DNA of 6,540 nt, from the NCBI GenBank assembly GCA_026786335.1, contig JAJAYG010000378.1, positions 1-6,540 on the forward strand. The letters are read 5' to 3'. Below, piece after piece: positions 1 to 5,995 of this stretch; the stretch's first letter is position 1; the number at the start of each line of letters is the position of its first letter. This stretch comes from Chitinophagales bacterium. GTDB taxonomy: Bacteria; Bacteroidota; Bacteroidia; Chitinophagales; UBA10324. Below the pieces are notes generated by a model, which was given only the letters and a program-made list of their open reading frames with translations, searched no databases and was not told the DNA's origin. A program made the position numbers and the translations under genes.

Positions 1-604
1 GCTCTGAATCTGTTTCGGCCTCACCCCTCTGAATTTTTTGCACGGCAATATTTACAGTTTGTGCCTCATGGTCTGGGATAAAAACATCAATCACGCTGTA
101 TCCATCTTTAAGGTTTTCAAGAATCTCGTCAGTTAGTAATTTGTCCTCCTTCAGCGCAAGAGTCAAATCTTTGTAGGCTTGTTTAATATCTTCATTAGAA
201 TTTCTAAGTAAAGAAATTGGATGAGCGGGTTTTCCGATGTCGTGCGACGGATCAAGTAACGCAGAAAATTCACGAACAATTTTTTCTGCCCGCACAATCT
301 CAGCTCTCCTTGAATTATCAGGTACTCTCATTTCTTCTTCCTGTTTCTGATCTGGCTCATCAATTTTATCATCAAATTTCCAAAGTGAATAAAATATGGG
401 CAAGAAAAATGAAGCAGGAATCCACCAGATTAGATGAAACTTTGAAAAATTCAGAATGAGAGTTAGAAGCACACCGCTAGTCATGAAAAATGCAATTCTT
501 GTAGCGAGGTTTCTAACTATTGCCTCTTTACTTTTGAGCATTCCCAATACGATAAGCAGGATGCAGCACCCAATTCCCCAAATGATCCATCCAATAATTT
601 CCAT
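1..604 (-). CDS. Unrecognised membrane protein, three N-terminal helices, C-terminus cut by window edge
   Basis: An open frame of 201 codons runs leftward from an ATG at 604-602 with no stop before the window edge, so the C-terminus is missing. I do not recognise the family. The N-terminus has three hydrophobic segments, at about residues 3-22 (beginning IIGWIIWGIG), 36-52 and 57-76 (rich in W, F and P). They are followed by a charged, mostly helical soluble part from about residue 78, with an acidic stretch (DQKQEEE) near 85-91. This suggests an inner-membrane protein with a cytoplasmic or periplasmic tail. A GAGGAG (625-620 on the minus strand) lies 15 bp before the ATG, rather far for a ribosome site. 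An in-frame ATT two codons earlier is better spaced from it but is a rare start, so I kept the ATG. It reads the same way as the DUF2283 gene, but a 302-bp gap with repeats suggests separate transcription. That the frame is real is likely; its function is unknown. Confidence 0.75.
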   Translation of the reverse strand, partial: MEIIGWIIWGIGCCILLIVLGMLKSKEAIVRNLATRIAFFMTSGVLLTLILNFSKFHLIWWIPASFFLPIFYSLWKFDDKIDEPDQKQEEEMRVPDNSRRAEIVRAEKIVREFSALLDPSHDIGKPAHPISLLRNSNEDIKQAYKDLTLALKEDKLLTDEILENLKDGYSVIDVFIPDHEAQTVNIAVQKIQRGEAETDSE

Positions 605-640
605 TGTAATGGTTGTTTTCTCCTCTGCAAATTAGCTGCT

Positions 641-668
641 ATTCGAAGTTCTCCTTCACACTTCGAAT
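641..668. repeat. Perfect 9-bp inverted repeat upstream of the membrane-protein gene
   Basis: ATTCGAAGT at 641-649 is the exact reverse complement of ACTTCGAAT at 660-668, with a 10-nt loop. On the minus strand, the sense strand of the downstream membrane-protein gene, the loop reads GTGAAGGAGA and contains AAGGAG. That motif lies about 46-51 nt before the ATG, too far to serve as its ribosome site, and no start codon sits at the right distance behind it. The structure could be a leader hairpin, a dimeric-protein site, or a copy of a dispersed repeat. There is no T-tract on either side, so it is a poor intrinsic terminator. Confidence 0.55.
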
Positions 669-805
669 TTAAAAATAGTTTAAGAATTAACCTGACTTCT
701 TTTGTTTTGAAAAACAACATCTGATTCTGATGTAAGCGTTCCATTCCGTTTTATTTCATTTCAATTATCACTTCAATCCAATGCGTAATCAAAATATTTT
801 CAAGT

Positions 806-883
806 GCGACCACGATGGGGTCAAAGATTTATGGTAGTATTATTTTCTATAGACATTAAACCCCGATGGGGTTAAAGATATTA
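806..883. repeat. Two REP-like hairpins in direct repeat
   Basis: Two short GC-rich hairpins with an A/T-rich spacer. The first, at 808-822, is GACCACGATGGGGTC (six-base arms, one A/G mismatch, loop GAT). The second, at 859-873, is AACCCCGATGGGGTT (six perfect pairs, loop GAT). Their 3' halves and flanks are a direct repeat: 813-828 and 864-879 share CGATGGGGT-AAAGAT with one C/T difference. The GAT loops face the same way, so these are tandem copies of one unit 51 bp apart. From general knowledge, Bacteroidota genomes contain dispersed extragenic palindromes with a CCCC-GAT-GGGG core and a nearby TTTCTATA string, which is also present here (844-851). The second hairpin ends 33 bp beyond the DUF2283 stop and might protect or end that transcript, though no strong U-tract follows. 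Confidence 0.65.
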
Positions 884-906
884 CCACACGCGAAGCTCTC
901 AAAAAC

Positions 907-1119
907 TCAAACAGCTTTTTTAATTTCAGTTTCGATGGGAAGTAATTCTTTCAGCTCAACATATTTTGAAGCGCTGAGAATTTCAATGCCGACGATCTTG
1001 TCGTCTTTGCCAATGTCCAAAACGATTTCATCAGTCAAACGCTTGTTGCTGAGTTCCTGCTTCGTGGGATCGAGGCGCAGGTACAAAAGGTCGAATCGGG
1101 AATCGTAATGAATTTGCAT
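907..1119 (-). CDS. DUF2283 family small protein
   Basis: A complete 70-residue protein starting MQIHYDSRFDLLYLRL. It matches the DUF2283 pattern as I know it: an N-terminal IxYDxxxDxLYxRL strand pair, a middle stretch ending in EIVLDIGKDDKIVG, and the C-terminal signature GIEILSASK (about residues 44-52). Members are small single-domain proteins, often encoded next to DUF4258 or other small genes and sometimes proposed as antitoxin-like partners; the biochemical role is not established. The ATG lies 3 bp after the stop of the broken DUF4258 gene, which itself begins 6 bp after nrdJ, so the three are probably one transcript. No clear Shine-Dalgarno sequence precedes it, but such tight spacing fits translational coupling. 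The frame is intact and well conserved, unlike its upstream partner. The family call is confident; any function is inference. Confidence 0.85.
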   Translation of the reverse strand: MQIHYDSRFDLLYLRLDPTKQELSNKRLTDEIVLDIGKDDKIVGIEILSASKYVELKELLPIETEIKKAV

Positions 1120-1122
1120 GGT

Positions 1123-1340
1123 TTATTTCCATTTTCCGTAATAGGTGTAAACCGTTACGGTGATGAACTGATTATTTTGTTCTACAAAGATAACTTCAAT
1201 TTTTTTCTCCTCCTTAAATTTTCCTTTCCTCAAACTATTGAACGGAAAAACTTTTGCGCTTCCTAACCTTCCGTCTTTAGCTCTCCTCTTTCATTTGCTT
1301 GTTCGAGCGTATGCGGATCAATAATAATTTTCAGTCCCAT
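1123..1340 (-). pseudogene. DUF4258 family gene, frameshifted with an apparent internal deletion
   Basis: From ATG 1340-1338 the frame reads MGLKIIIDPHTLEQANERG, the typical DUF4258 start (a KIxIDPHxLExAxERG type motif), and then stops at TAG 1265-1263 after 25 residues. Another frame takes up the family immediately: AKDGRLGSAKVFPFN, then an EEKKIEVIFVEQ strand and the C-terminal signature ITVTVYTYYGKWK, ending at TAA 1125-1123. From ATG to TAA is 218 bp (72 codons plus 2 bases), confirming the shift. Family members, as I remember them, carry about 15-20 more residues between ERG and the GRLG motif, so a deletion of about that size plus a frame change is more likely than a single-base indel. 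The second frame has a TGA just before the junction and no ATG, so the C-terminal part is unlikely to be made efficiently. It lies 6 bp after nrdJ and 3 bp before the DUF2283 gene. DUF4258 proteins are sometimes proposed as toxins of small modules; that is not shown here. Confidence 0.8.
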
Positions 1341-1346
1341 AATTTA

Positions 1347-3938
1347 CTATCCACATTTTGATGAACCGCAACTCTTACAAACCAAACATCCCTCCTGATA
1401 AATTAAACCACCGGGATCGCCGCATTCGCTGCATTTGCGGTCAACGGCTGCTGTGCCATCGGTAATATATTTTTTAAGAGCGCGCTCCACGCCGGCTTTC
1501 CAGGTGTTGAGTGAGTCGCTTTTTAAATCCATGTTTTCAATTAAGTCAACCACATGCGGCAATGGCATTCCGTGGCGGATAACGCCGCTGATGAGTTTGG
1601 CGTAGTTCCAGAATTCCTGTGTGAACGAACGCGAGAGACCTTCGATGGTGGTTTTGTAACCTGCCTTATCGAGGTATTGAAAATCGTAACGGGTGCCTTT
1701 GTCTTCGAGGCGGGTTTTAACTACCCAACCGCGATCTACAAAATTCGGTAGGTGAATGGAATCTTCATCAATTACGCCGGTAAAAATTTCGTAAGGTTTT
1801 CCTTTCAGCAAACCAATTACTGCCATCCATTTTTCACTGCCATTCATGAAGCGCAATACTTCTGCATCTAAAACTTTAGGGCGCTTGGGTGCGTGAGAAA
1901 TTTTTACTTCATCGGTTGTTTCTTTTTTCTTTCCCTTATCATCCTGCGCCACCAACACACCGGTGCGAGAACCATCGCGGTAAACAGTAATGCCTTTGAG
2001 GCCGTGCTTCCATGCTTCGAGATAAATTTCTCCCACGCGTTCCACTGCAACATCATTGGGTAAATTGATGGTGGAAGAAATGGAATGGGTGATGTACTTC
2101 TGTGCAATGCTTTGAATTTCTATTCTCTTCTTCCAGTCAATTTCGGGAGCGGTGCTGCCGTAGTAAGGTGATTTGGTGATGTCGCGCTCGCCGGTAATTT
2201 CCATCCACATTTTTAATTTGGAGTGGTACACATCAAACTCCATCCATGTATCGCCGCTGGGATCGGTAAAATCTACGCGTGCATTTTTATCATGCGGATT
2301 TACTTTTCTGCGGCGCTTGTATGCAAGCATGTAAACAGGTTCAATGCCCGATGATGTTTGTGCAAGAATGCTCAACGTGCCAGTGGGTGCAACAGTAGAA
2401 ACAGAAATATTTCTCCTTCCGAATTTCATCATGCGATCATAAACCGTTGGCATTTCTGCTTTCATCATCTGCACAAACTCACTTGTGTTTTCGATGTCGG
2501 CATTAAAGCCGTCGAATGATCCGCGTTCAATACTCATGTCAATCGATGATTCAAACTCTGCAATGCATTTTGTTTTTTGAATTTCATCAATCACTTTTAA
2601 TCCATCGGTCGAATCGAATTGTAAATTGAGTGCAGCGAGTGTATCACCAAGTGCAGTAAAACCAAGTCCTGTTCTTCTTCCTTTCCTTCCTTGATCTTGC
2701 AACAATTTCCAGGTGCGCACTTCATTCTCTTTAATGTAATCGGGCTCTGCATCGCTTGCAACTTTTTCAAGAATGCGTTCGATGTGTTCGAGTTCGAGTT
2801 CAACAAGATCATCACTCAATCGCTGTGCTTCATAAGTTACTTCATACAATTTTTCGAAATCAAATTTTGCTTCGGGTGTAAAAGGGTTTTCTACAAATGA
2901 AAAAAGATTCATTGCAATCAACCGGCAACTGTCACCACCCTGCATCGCAATCTCGCTGCATGGGTTGGTAGAAACATTTTTGAAACCGGGATACACTGAT
3001 GAAGTGGAATATTTGTGCTGACGATCCCAGAAAATTAAACCGGGCTCAGCAGATTTATGAGCGCAGTTGATAATGGTGTTCCACAATTCTTTTGCACGAA
3101 TTGTTTTTGTGTGGGTAGGATTTTCGGAATCAATAGGGAAACGCTGCGTGTATTCTTTGTCATCGACAACGGCTTGCATAAACTCATCACTCAATCTTAC
3201 CGAAACATTTGCGCCGGTAACTTTTGAGAGATCTTGTTTCATGGTAATGAAACTTTCTACATCGGGGTGAGCAATATCCATCGTAATCATGAGTGCGCCG
3301 CGGCGACCATGTTGTGCAACTTCTCTTGTTGTGTTCGAAAATCTTTCCATAAAAGAAACAGCACCCGTGGTTGTGCCTGCAGCATTTGCTACTTCGGCAC
3401 CTGCAGGGCGAATGGTAGAAATATCAATTCCAACACCGCAGCGGCGTTTAAAAAGTTGTGCAAGCTGCTGATCGGTAAAAAATATTCCGCCGTACGAATC
3501 ATAAATTTCGGGCAGCACCACACAATTAGAGAGGGAGGCGATCATGGTATGATTTCCTAAAACTCCCATCACACTTCCCTGCGGAATTATGTATTGAAAC
3601 TTTTTGAAGTAGTCGAAGATTTTTGTTTCATCCAAAAAACTTCTTTGTTGCCCGTAAGCAGAAAGATGCTTGAAAGAACCATTGAGTTTTGTTTGCTGCG
3701 AAAATTTTAATTCCATTAAAGCAAACTCACGCGCCATGCGGTGGTGCATATCCTCGGGAGTGAGTTCGAAATAATTTCCGTGTGCATCTTTCACGGCATA
3801 TTTATTCATCCAGGTTGTTGCAGCAAGTTCATCGCCGCTGAAATATTCAATGGCGGCTTTAAGTACCTGATCGTACTTGTAAGTTTGACGTTTAGTGATG
3901 GTGGAGTGTTCCATTTTGATGGTTGTGGTGTTTGACAT
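1347..3938 (-). CDS. nrdJ: Adenosylcobalamin-dependent (class II) ribonucleoside-diphosphate reductase
   Basis: Cytoplasmic enzyme that reduces ribonucleotides to deoxyribonucleotides with a cob(II)alamin/5'-deoxyadenosyl-generated thiyl radical, needing neither oxygen nor a separate radical subunit. The 863 residues match the long zinc-type NrdJ family. The finger-loop motif NPCSEI holds the active-site residues Asn325, Cys327 (radical) and Glu329. The reducing cysteine pair is Cys139 (in SNCVVLPE) and Cys338 (in SCRLIAMNL). The phosphate-binding segment APTGTLS at 517-523 is followed by SSGIEPVYML at 529-538. A lysine-rich linker (about 663-688) leads to the C-terminal extension (about 690-825). 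The end is a cysteine cluster with C836-x2-C839, C851-x2-C854, C857 and C862, typical of the zinc/redox tail that re-reduces the active site. The ATG at 3938-3936 gives the expected N-terminus; no Shine-Dalgarno sequence is present. A strong stem-loop lies 27 nt upstream in the leader. The broken DUF4258 gene and DUF2283 gene follow closely. I saw no cobalamin riboswitch. Confidence 0.96.
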   Translation of the reverse strand: MSNTTTIKMEHSTITKRQTYKYDQVLKAAIEYFSGDELAATTWMNKYAVKDAHGNYFELTPEDMHHRMAREFALMELKFSQQTKLNGSFKHLSAYGQQRSFLDETKIFDYFKKFQYIIPQGSVMGVLGNHTMIASLSNCVVLPEIYDSYGGIFFTDQQLAQLFKRRCGVGIDISTIRPAGAEVANAAGTTTGAVSFMERFSNTTREVAQHGRRGALMITMDIAHPDVESFITMKQDLSKVTGANVSVRLSDEFMQAVVDDKEYTQRFPIDSENPTHTKTIRAKELWNTIINCAHKSAEPGLIFWDRQHKYSTSSVYPGFKNVSTNPCSEIAMQGGDSCRLIAMNLFSFVENPFTPEAKFDFEKLYEVTYEAQRLSDDLVELELEHIERILEKVASDAEPDYIKENEVRTWKLLQDQGRKGRRTGLGFTALGDTLAALNLQFDSTDGLKVIDEIQKTKCIAEFESSIDMSIERGSFDGFNADIENTSEFVQMMKAEMPTVYDRMMKFGRRNISVSTVAPTGTLSILAQTSSGIEPVYMLAYKRRRKVNPHDKNARVDFTDPSGDTWMEFDVYHSKLKMWMEITGERDITKSPYYGSTAPEIDWKKRIEIQSIAQKYITHSISSTINLPNDVAVERVGEIYLEAWKHGLKGITVYRDGSRTGVLVAQDDKGKKKETTDEVKISHAPKRPKVLDAEVLRFMNGSEKWMAVIGLLKGKPYEIFTGVIDEDSIHLPNFVDRGWVVKTRLEDKGTRYDFQYLDKAGYKTTIEGLSRSFTQEFWNYAKLISGVIRHGMPLPHVVDLIENMDLKSDSLNTWKAGVERALKKYITDGTAAVDRKCSECGDPGGLIYQEGCLVCKSCGSSKCG

Positions 3939-4236
3939 GCATGATGTTTTTTTCTTTTAGACACTTGCGGCGAACGATAAAGTCCGCCGCATAAGGAGGC
4001 AACGAAAGTATGTGATGTGAATTTTTTTGGGAAGGAATTTTATACACACCAATGTGGAAAAGAATGCAAGTAGATTGTTTATCGGTAGTTTCCCAATCTT
4101 ATTCCCTTGAGTTTAAAAATTACATTTGCCGGTAACACATTTTTTGAATGGATTTAATAAGAAAATCTGCACAGTATTATTCGATAGCACTATACCAAGA
4201 GTATTCATTGTACACTCCTATCTTAAATTTTAGCCG
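3939..4236. other. Divergent 298-bp spacer between nrdJ and the glycosyltransferase gene
   Basis: It must contain promoters for both directions, but none matches the TTTG-N19-TAnnTTTG consensus well enough to assign. The nearest for nrdJ is TACTTTCG on the minus strand at 4010-4003 (one mismatch to TAnnTTTG, no -33 partner). For the glycosyltransferase gene only two-mismatch candidates such as TATCTTAA (4219-4226) are present. The part near nrdJ holds the leader hairpin at 3966-3991. The rest is A/T-rich, without repeats or open frames that look real. Confidence 0.5.
3966..3991 (-). promoter_or_regulatory. Stem-loop in the nrdJ leader
   Basis: On the nrdJ mRNA strand the arms UGCGGCGGAC and GUUCGCCGCA pair over all 10 positions, with a UUUAUC loop. 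The single imperfect pair is A/C on the opposite strand but a G-U wobble in the nrdJ mRNA, so the RNA form on the nrdJ side is the better fold. The stem is markedly GC-rich within an A/T-rich spacer and ends 27 nt before the start codon. The spacer to the ATG is A-rich, as in Bacteroidota leaders. A role in mRNA stability, translation control or attenuation is possible, as is a DNA-binding palindrome. No following U-tract supports a terminator: the downstream bases are AGTGTCTAAAAG. Confidence 0.5.
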
Positions 4237-5370
4237 TTGAAAATTCTTCATGTGATTCCTCATTTAGGTTGCGGCGGTGCTGAAATATTAGTTGGTAAAA
4301 TTGCTTTACATCAGAAGCGGTTAAGGCATCAGGTGGAAATTGTTACGCTACATCAGCAAGATTCAACATTTGAACATTACCCCGACCACGAAAAATTGGA
4401 GCGTGAAATTCCAATTACAATAACCCCATCAAGAGTTAAATTATTAAAGCGAAACAAAAACGAAATGCTATGTGATTGGAAAAATATACTCGGTCGTTTT
4501 TCTCCTAACGTAATTCATGCGCATTTATATGAAGCTGATGTATTGGCACATTCTGCTTTGCTGCCAAATGTGAATTACATCACACATGTTCACGGACCGG
4601 TGTTTCCTTTAGAGAAGAAAAAGAAAATTCCTTCCACAAAAAAAGAACTTTATGAAGTGCTTGAAAAGAAATGGTTGCATAAAAAATATCGCGATAGCAA
4701 CACGCACTTTATTGCAATCTCAAGAGCAACTTCAGATTATACCAAAACAATTATTCCTCATTCACTCTATAAAAACATAGAGATAATTCTTAATGCTATT
4801 GAACTTGAAAAATTTCCATATCAGGAACAAAAGAAAATTTCATTTCCCATTAAACTTATTACCACCGGAAACTTAGTGGCGAAAAAAAATCACGATTTTA
4901 TGATTCGTGTTGTTAAACATTTGATTGATGCAGGAATTAATTGTGAGTTGGAAATACTTGGTTATGGTGTAAAGGAAAATGAATTAAGAGACCTCACTTC
5001 ATTTCTTGGTATTGAAAACAAAATACAATTTAGAGGAAGTGTTGGCAACGTTGCTGACTATTTATCCAATGCGCACATCTATTTACATGCAGCCATACCC
5101 GAACCATTTGGTTTGGCAATACTCGAAGCAATGGCAACAGGTTTACCACCAGTTACCATTGACGGCGGTGGTAACAGAGATTTTATTGAAGATGGAAAAA
5201 ATGGTTTCATTATTCCTGAAAAAAATATTATGGTTTTTGCTGAAAGAATTATTTCTCTCATCAATGATCAAGAACTCTATTCCACCATTAGCAAAGAAGC
5301 AAGAGCCACTGCTATCAAATTTGATTTTGAAAGTTATGTTCAAAAAGTAAATGAATTCTACAAGAGATAG
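4237..5370 (+). CDS. Family GT4 glycosyltransferase (GT-B fold)
   Basis: Transfers a sugar from an activated donor, probably a nucleotide sugar, to a glycan or lipid-linked acceptor at the cytoplasmic face of the membrane; donor and acceptor cannot be told from sequence. The 377 residues show both Rossmann halves of a retaining GT4 enzyme. The N-terminal half has MKILHVIPHLGCGGAE, VIHAHLYEADVLAHSA (92-107) and ITHVHGP (115-121). The C-terminal half has GNLVAKKNHD (211-220), the GSVGNVADYLSNA region (267-279) and the EX7E motif EPFGLAILE (Glu289 and Glu297), followed by AMATGLPPV and DGKNGF. No signal peptide or membrane helix is seen. The start is TTG: the N-terminus is exactly where the family begins, and an in-frame TAG lies two codons upstream, so no earlier start exists. 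It is divergent from nrdJ and 241 bp from PadR, without polysaccharide genes beside it. Its codons look more A/T-rich than those of nrdJ. Confidence 0.92.
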   Translation: MKILHVIPHLGCGGAEILVGKIALHQKRLRHQVEIVTLHQQDSTFEHYPDHEKLEREIPITITPSRVKLLKRNKNEMLCDWKNILGRFSPNVIHAHLYEADVLAHSALLPNVNYITHVHGPVFPLEKKKKIPSTKKELYEVLEKKWLHKKYRDSNTHFIAISRATSDYTKTIIPHSLYKNIEIILNAIELEKFPYQEQKKISFPIKLITTGNLVAKKNHDFMIRVVKHLIDAGINCELEILGYGVKENELRDLTSFLGIENKIQFRGSVGNVADYLSNAHIYLHAAIPEPFGLAILEAMATGLPPVTIDGGGNRDFIEDGKNGFIIPEKNIMVFAERIISLINDQELYSTISKEARATAIKFDFESYVQKVNEFYKR

Positions 5371-5396
5371 CTCCATTTGAACACCTTCCTATTAAA

Positions 5397-5419
5397 ATTT
5401 CATTTTAAAATAATGAAAT
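5397..5419. repeat. A/T-rich perfect 8-bp inverted repeat after the glycosyltransferase gene
   Basis: ATTTCATT (5397-5404) and AATGAAAT (5412-5419) are exact reverse complements around a 7-nt loop, starting 26 bp after the glycosyltransferase stop. The position suits a 3'-end hairpin, but the stem has only one G-C pair and is followed by purines rather than a T-run on the + strand. It is therefore at best a weak terminator and may be chance in such A/T-rich DNA. Confidence 0.3.
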
Positions 5420-5529
5420 AAAGAAATCATTTGGTTTTTGAATCGGAGATTCTAACTTCATTTCCCAAAATAATTAATCTTAATAAAAATTTTTATCCCA
5501 CAAAATCAAGTACTTATGATTTTATTTGG

Positions 5530-5548
5530 TACTATGTGGTGCAAAGTA
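5530..5548. promoter_or_regulatory. Candidate PadR operator palindrome
   Basis: TACTATGTGGTGCAAAGTA has half-sites TACTATG and CAAAGTA that agree as an inverted repeat at 6 of 7 positions around a 5-bp centre. A second, overlapping register pairs TACTA (5530-5534) with TAGTA (5547-5551). It lies just upstream of the TAnnTTTG box at 5563, covering the place where the -33 element should be, so a bound dimer would block transcription. PadR-family repressors commonly bind such spaced palindromes in front of their own operons; that PadR from this locus binds here is inference. Confidence 0.5.
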
Positions 5549-5562
5549 GTAACCTATGCATA

Positions 5563-5570
5563 TATCTTTG
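5563..5570 (+). promoter_or_regulatory. Bacteroidota-type -7 promoter element of the padR-pspC operon
   Basis: TATCTTTG matches the Bacteroidota -7 consensus TAnnTTTG exactly. It sits 41 bp before the PadR start codon, giving a leader of roughly 30-40 nt. The -33 region (around 5539-5543, GTGCA) is a poor match to TTTG, as might be expected for a regulated promoter. Confidence 0.65.
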
Positions 5571-5611
5571 CGTCATAAGGTTGTATCCAAAACATAAAAC
5601 AATTTATAACC

Positions 5612-5995
5612 ATGAACATCGAAAACACACAAGCCCAAATGCGCAAAGGGATCTTGGAGTTTTGCATACTCAGCATCATCGGCAGCGATGATGAATGCTA
5701 TGCCTCCGAAATTCTAGCACGCATGAAGAAGGCTAAATTAATTGTGGTGGAAGGAACATTGTATCCGCTACTCACAAGATTAAAAAACGATGGCTACCTG
5801 AGCTATCAATGGGTTGAATCAAAATCGGGGCCGCCACGCAAGTATTACAAACTCACCGGTCTTGGAGAAACATTTCTCGAAGAGCTGCGAAAGACCTGGA
5901 GTGAACTGGTAGAAGCAGTTGACTCGGCAACAAAAAAAGAAGAATCAATAGAAACCATTTCAAATCAAACTCAAAATACCCTAAGCCATGAATAA
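5612..5995 (+). CDS. PadR family transcriptional repressor
   Basis: A 127-residue DNA-binding protein of the PadR winged-helix family. The N-terminal domain spans about residues 9-86. It opens with MRKGILEFCILSII, continues with the helix YASEILARMKKA, and has the characteristic recognition helix EGTLYPLLTRLKNDGYL (47-63) and the wing SGPPRKYYKLT (72-82). A helix from about 84-105 (GETFLEELRKTWSELVEAV) should form the dimer interface, and a polar tail ends the protein; the length is normal for the short subfamily. The ATG at 5612 puts the family start a few residues in and has no Shine-Dalgarno sequence, as usual for the phylum. It is preceded by a TAnnTTTG promoter with a palindrome upstream, and its last codons overlap the PspC gene by 8 bp. 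By context it probably represses its own operon with PspC and responds to envelope or membrane stress; the inducing signal is unknown. Confidence 0.93.
   Translation: MNIENTQAQMRKGILEFCILSIIGSDDECYASEILARMKKAKLIVVEGTLYPLLTRLKNDGYLSYQWVESKSGPPRKYYKLTGLGETFLEELRKTWSELVEAVDSATKKEESIETISNQTQNTLSHE

Larger units (their letters stand above)
605..906. other. 302-bp intergenic region with two repeat structures
   Basis: This gap lies between the leftward DUF2283 gene and the leftward membrane-protein gene. It holds the two REP-like hairpins (808-883) and a 9-bp inverted repeat (641-668), each described separately. The rest is A/T-rich with no convincing gene. A TATTTTTA on the minus strand (close to TAnnTTTG) ends just upstream of the inverted repeat, but no matching -33 element was found, so no promoter is called for the membrane-protein gene. 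Confidence 0.6.

Noticed and set aside
517..744. 75-residue leftward frame over the start of the membrane-protein gene
   Set aside because: It overlaps the N-terminal helices of the membrane-protein gene in another frame, runs through the inverted repeat, and has no recognisable domain.
866..1108. 80-residue rightward frame opposite the DUF2283 gene
   Set aside because: It is antisense to a clearly recognised protein and begins inside the repeat element.
1263..1340. Programmed frameshifting or a genuine 25-residue peptide at the DUF4258 gene
   Set aside because: No slippery heptamer is seen at the junction. The two frames appear to be separated by missing family residues rather than by one base, so decay is the simpler reading.
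3234..3560. 108-residue rightward frame inside nrdJ
   Set aside because: It is antisense to strongly conserved nrdJ sequence and shows no domain; several other such frames over nrdJ were dropped for the same reason.
3992..4014. TAAGGAGG followed by ATG TGA on the + strand
   Set aside because: It is a perfect Shine-Dalgarno string and a well-spaced ATG, but the next codon is a stop and strong Shine-Dalgarno sequences are not expected here; taken as chance.
3939..4236. Cobalamin riboswitch upstream of nrdJ
   Set aside because: I looked for the conserved B12-box core (GCCACTG-like) on the nrdJ strand and did not see it. Class II reductases are not usually the riboswitch-controlled type.
5006..5350. 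114-residue rightward frame inside the glycosyltransferase gene
   Set aside because: It is an out-of-frame reading of the conserved EX7E domain region and has no domain of its own.
5431..5691. 86-residue rightward frame crossing the padR promoter and start
   Set aside because: It covers the TAnnTTTG promoter and the PadR N-terminus in another frame and has unlikely composition.
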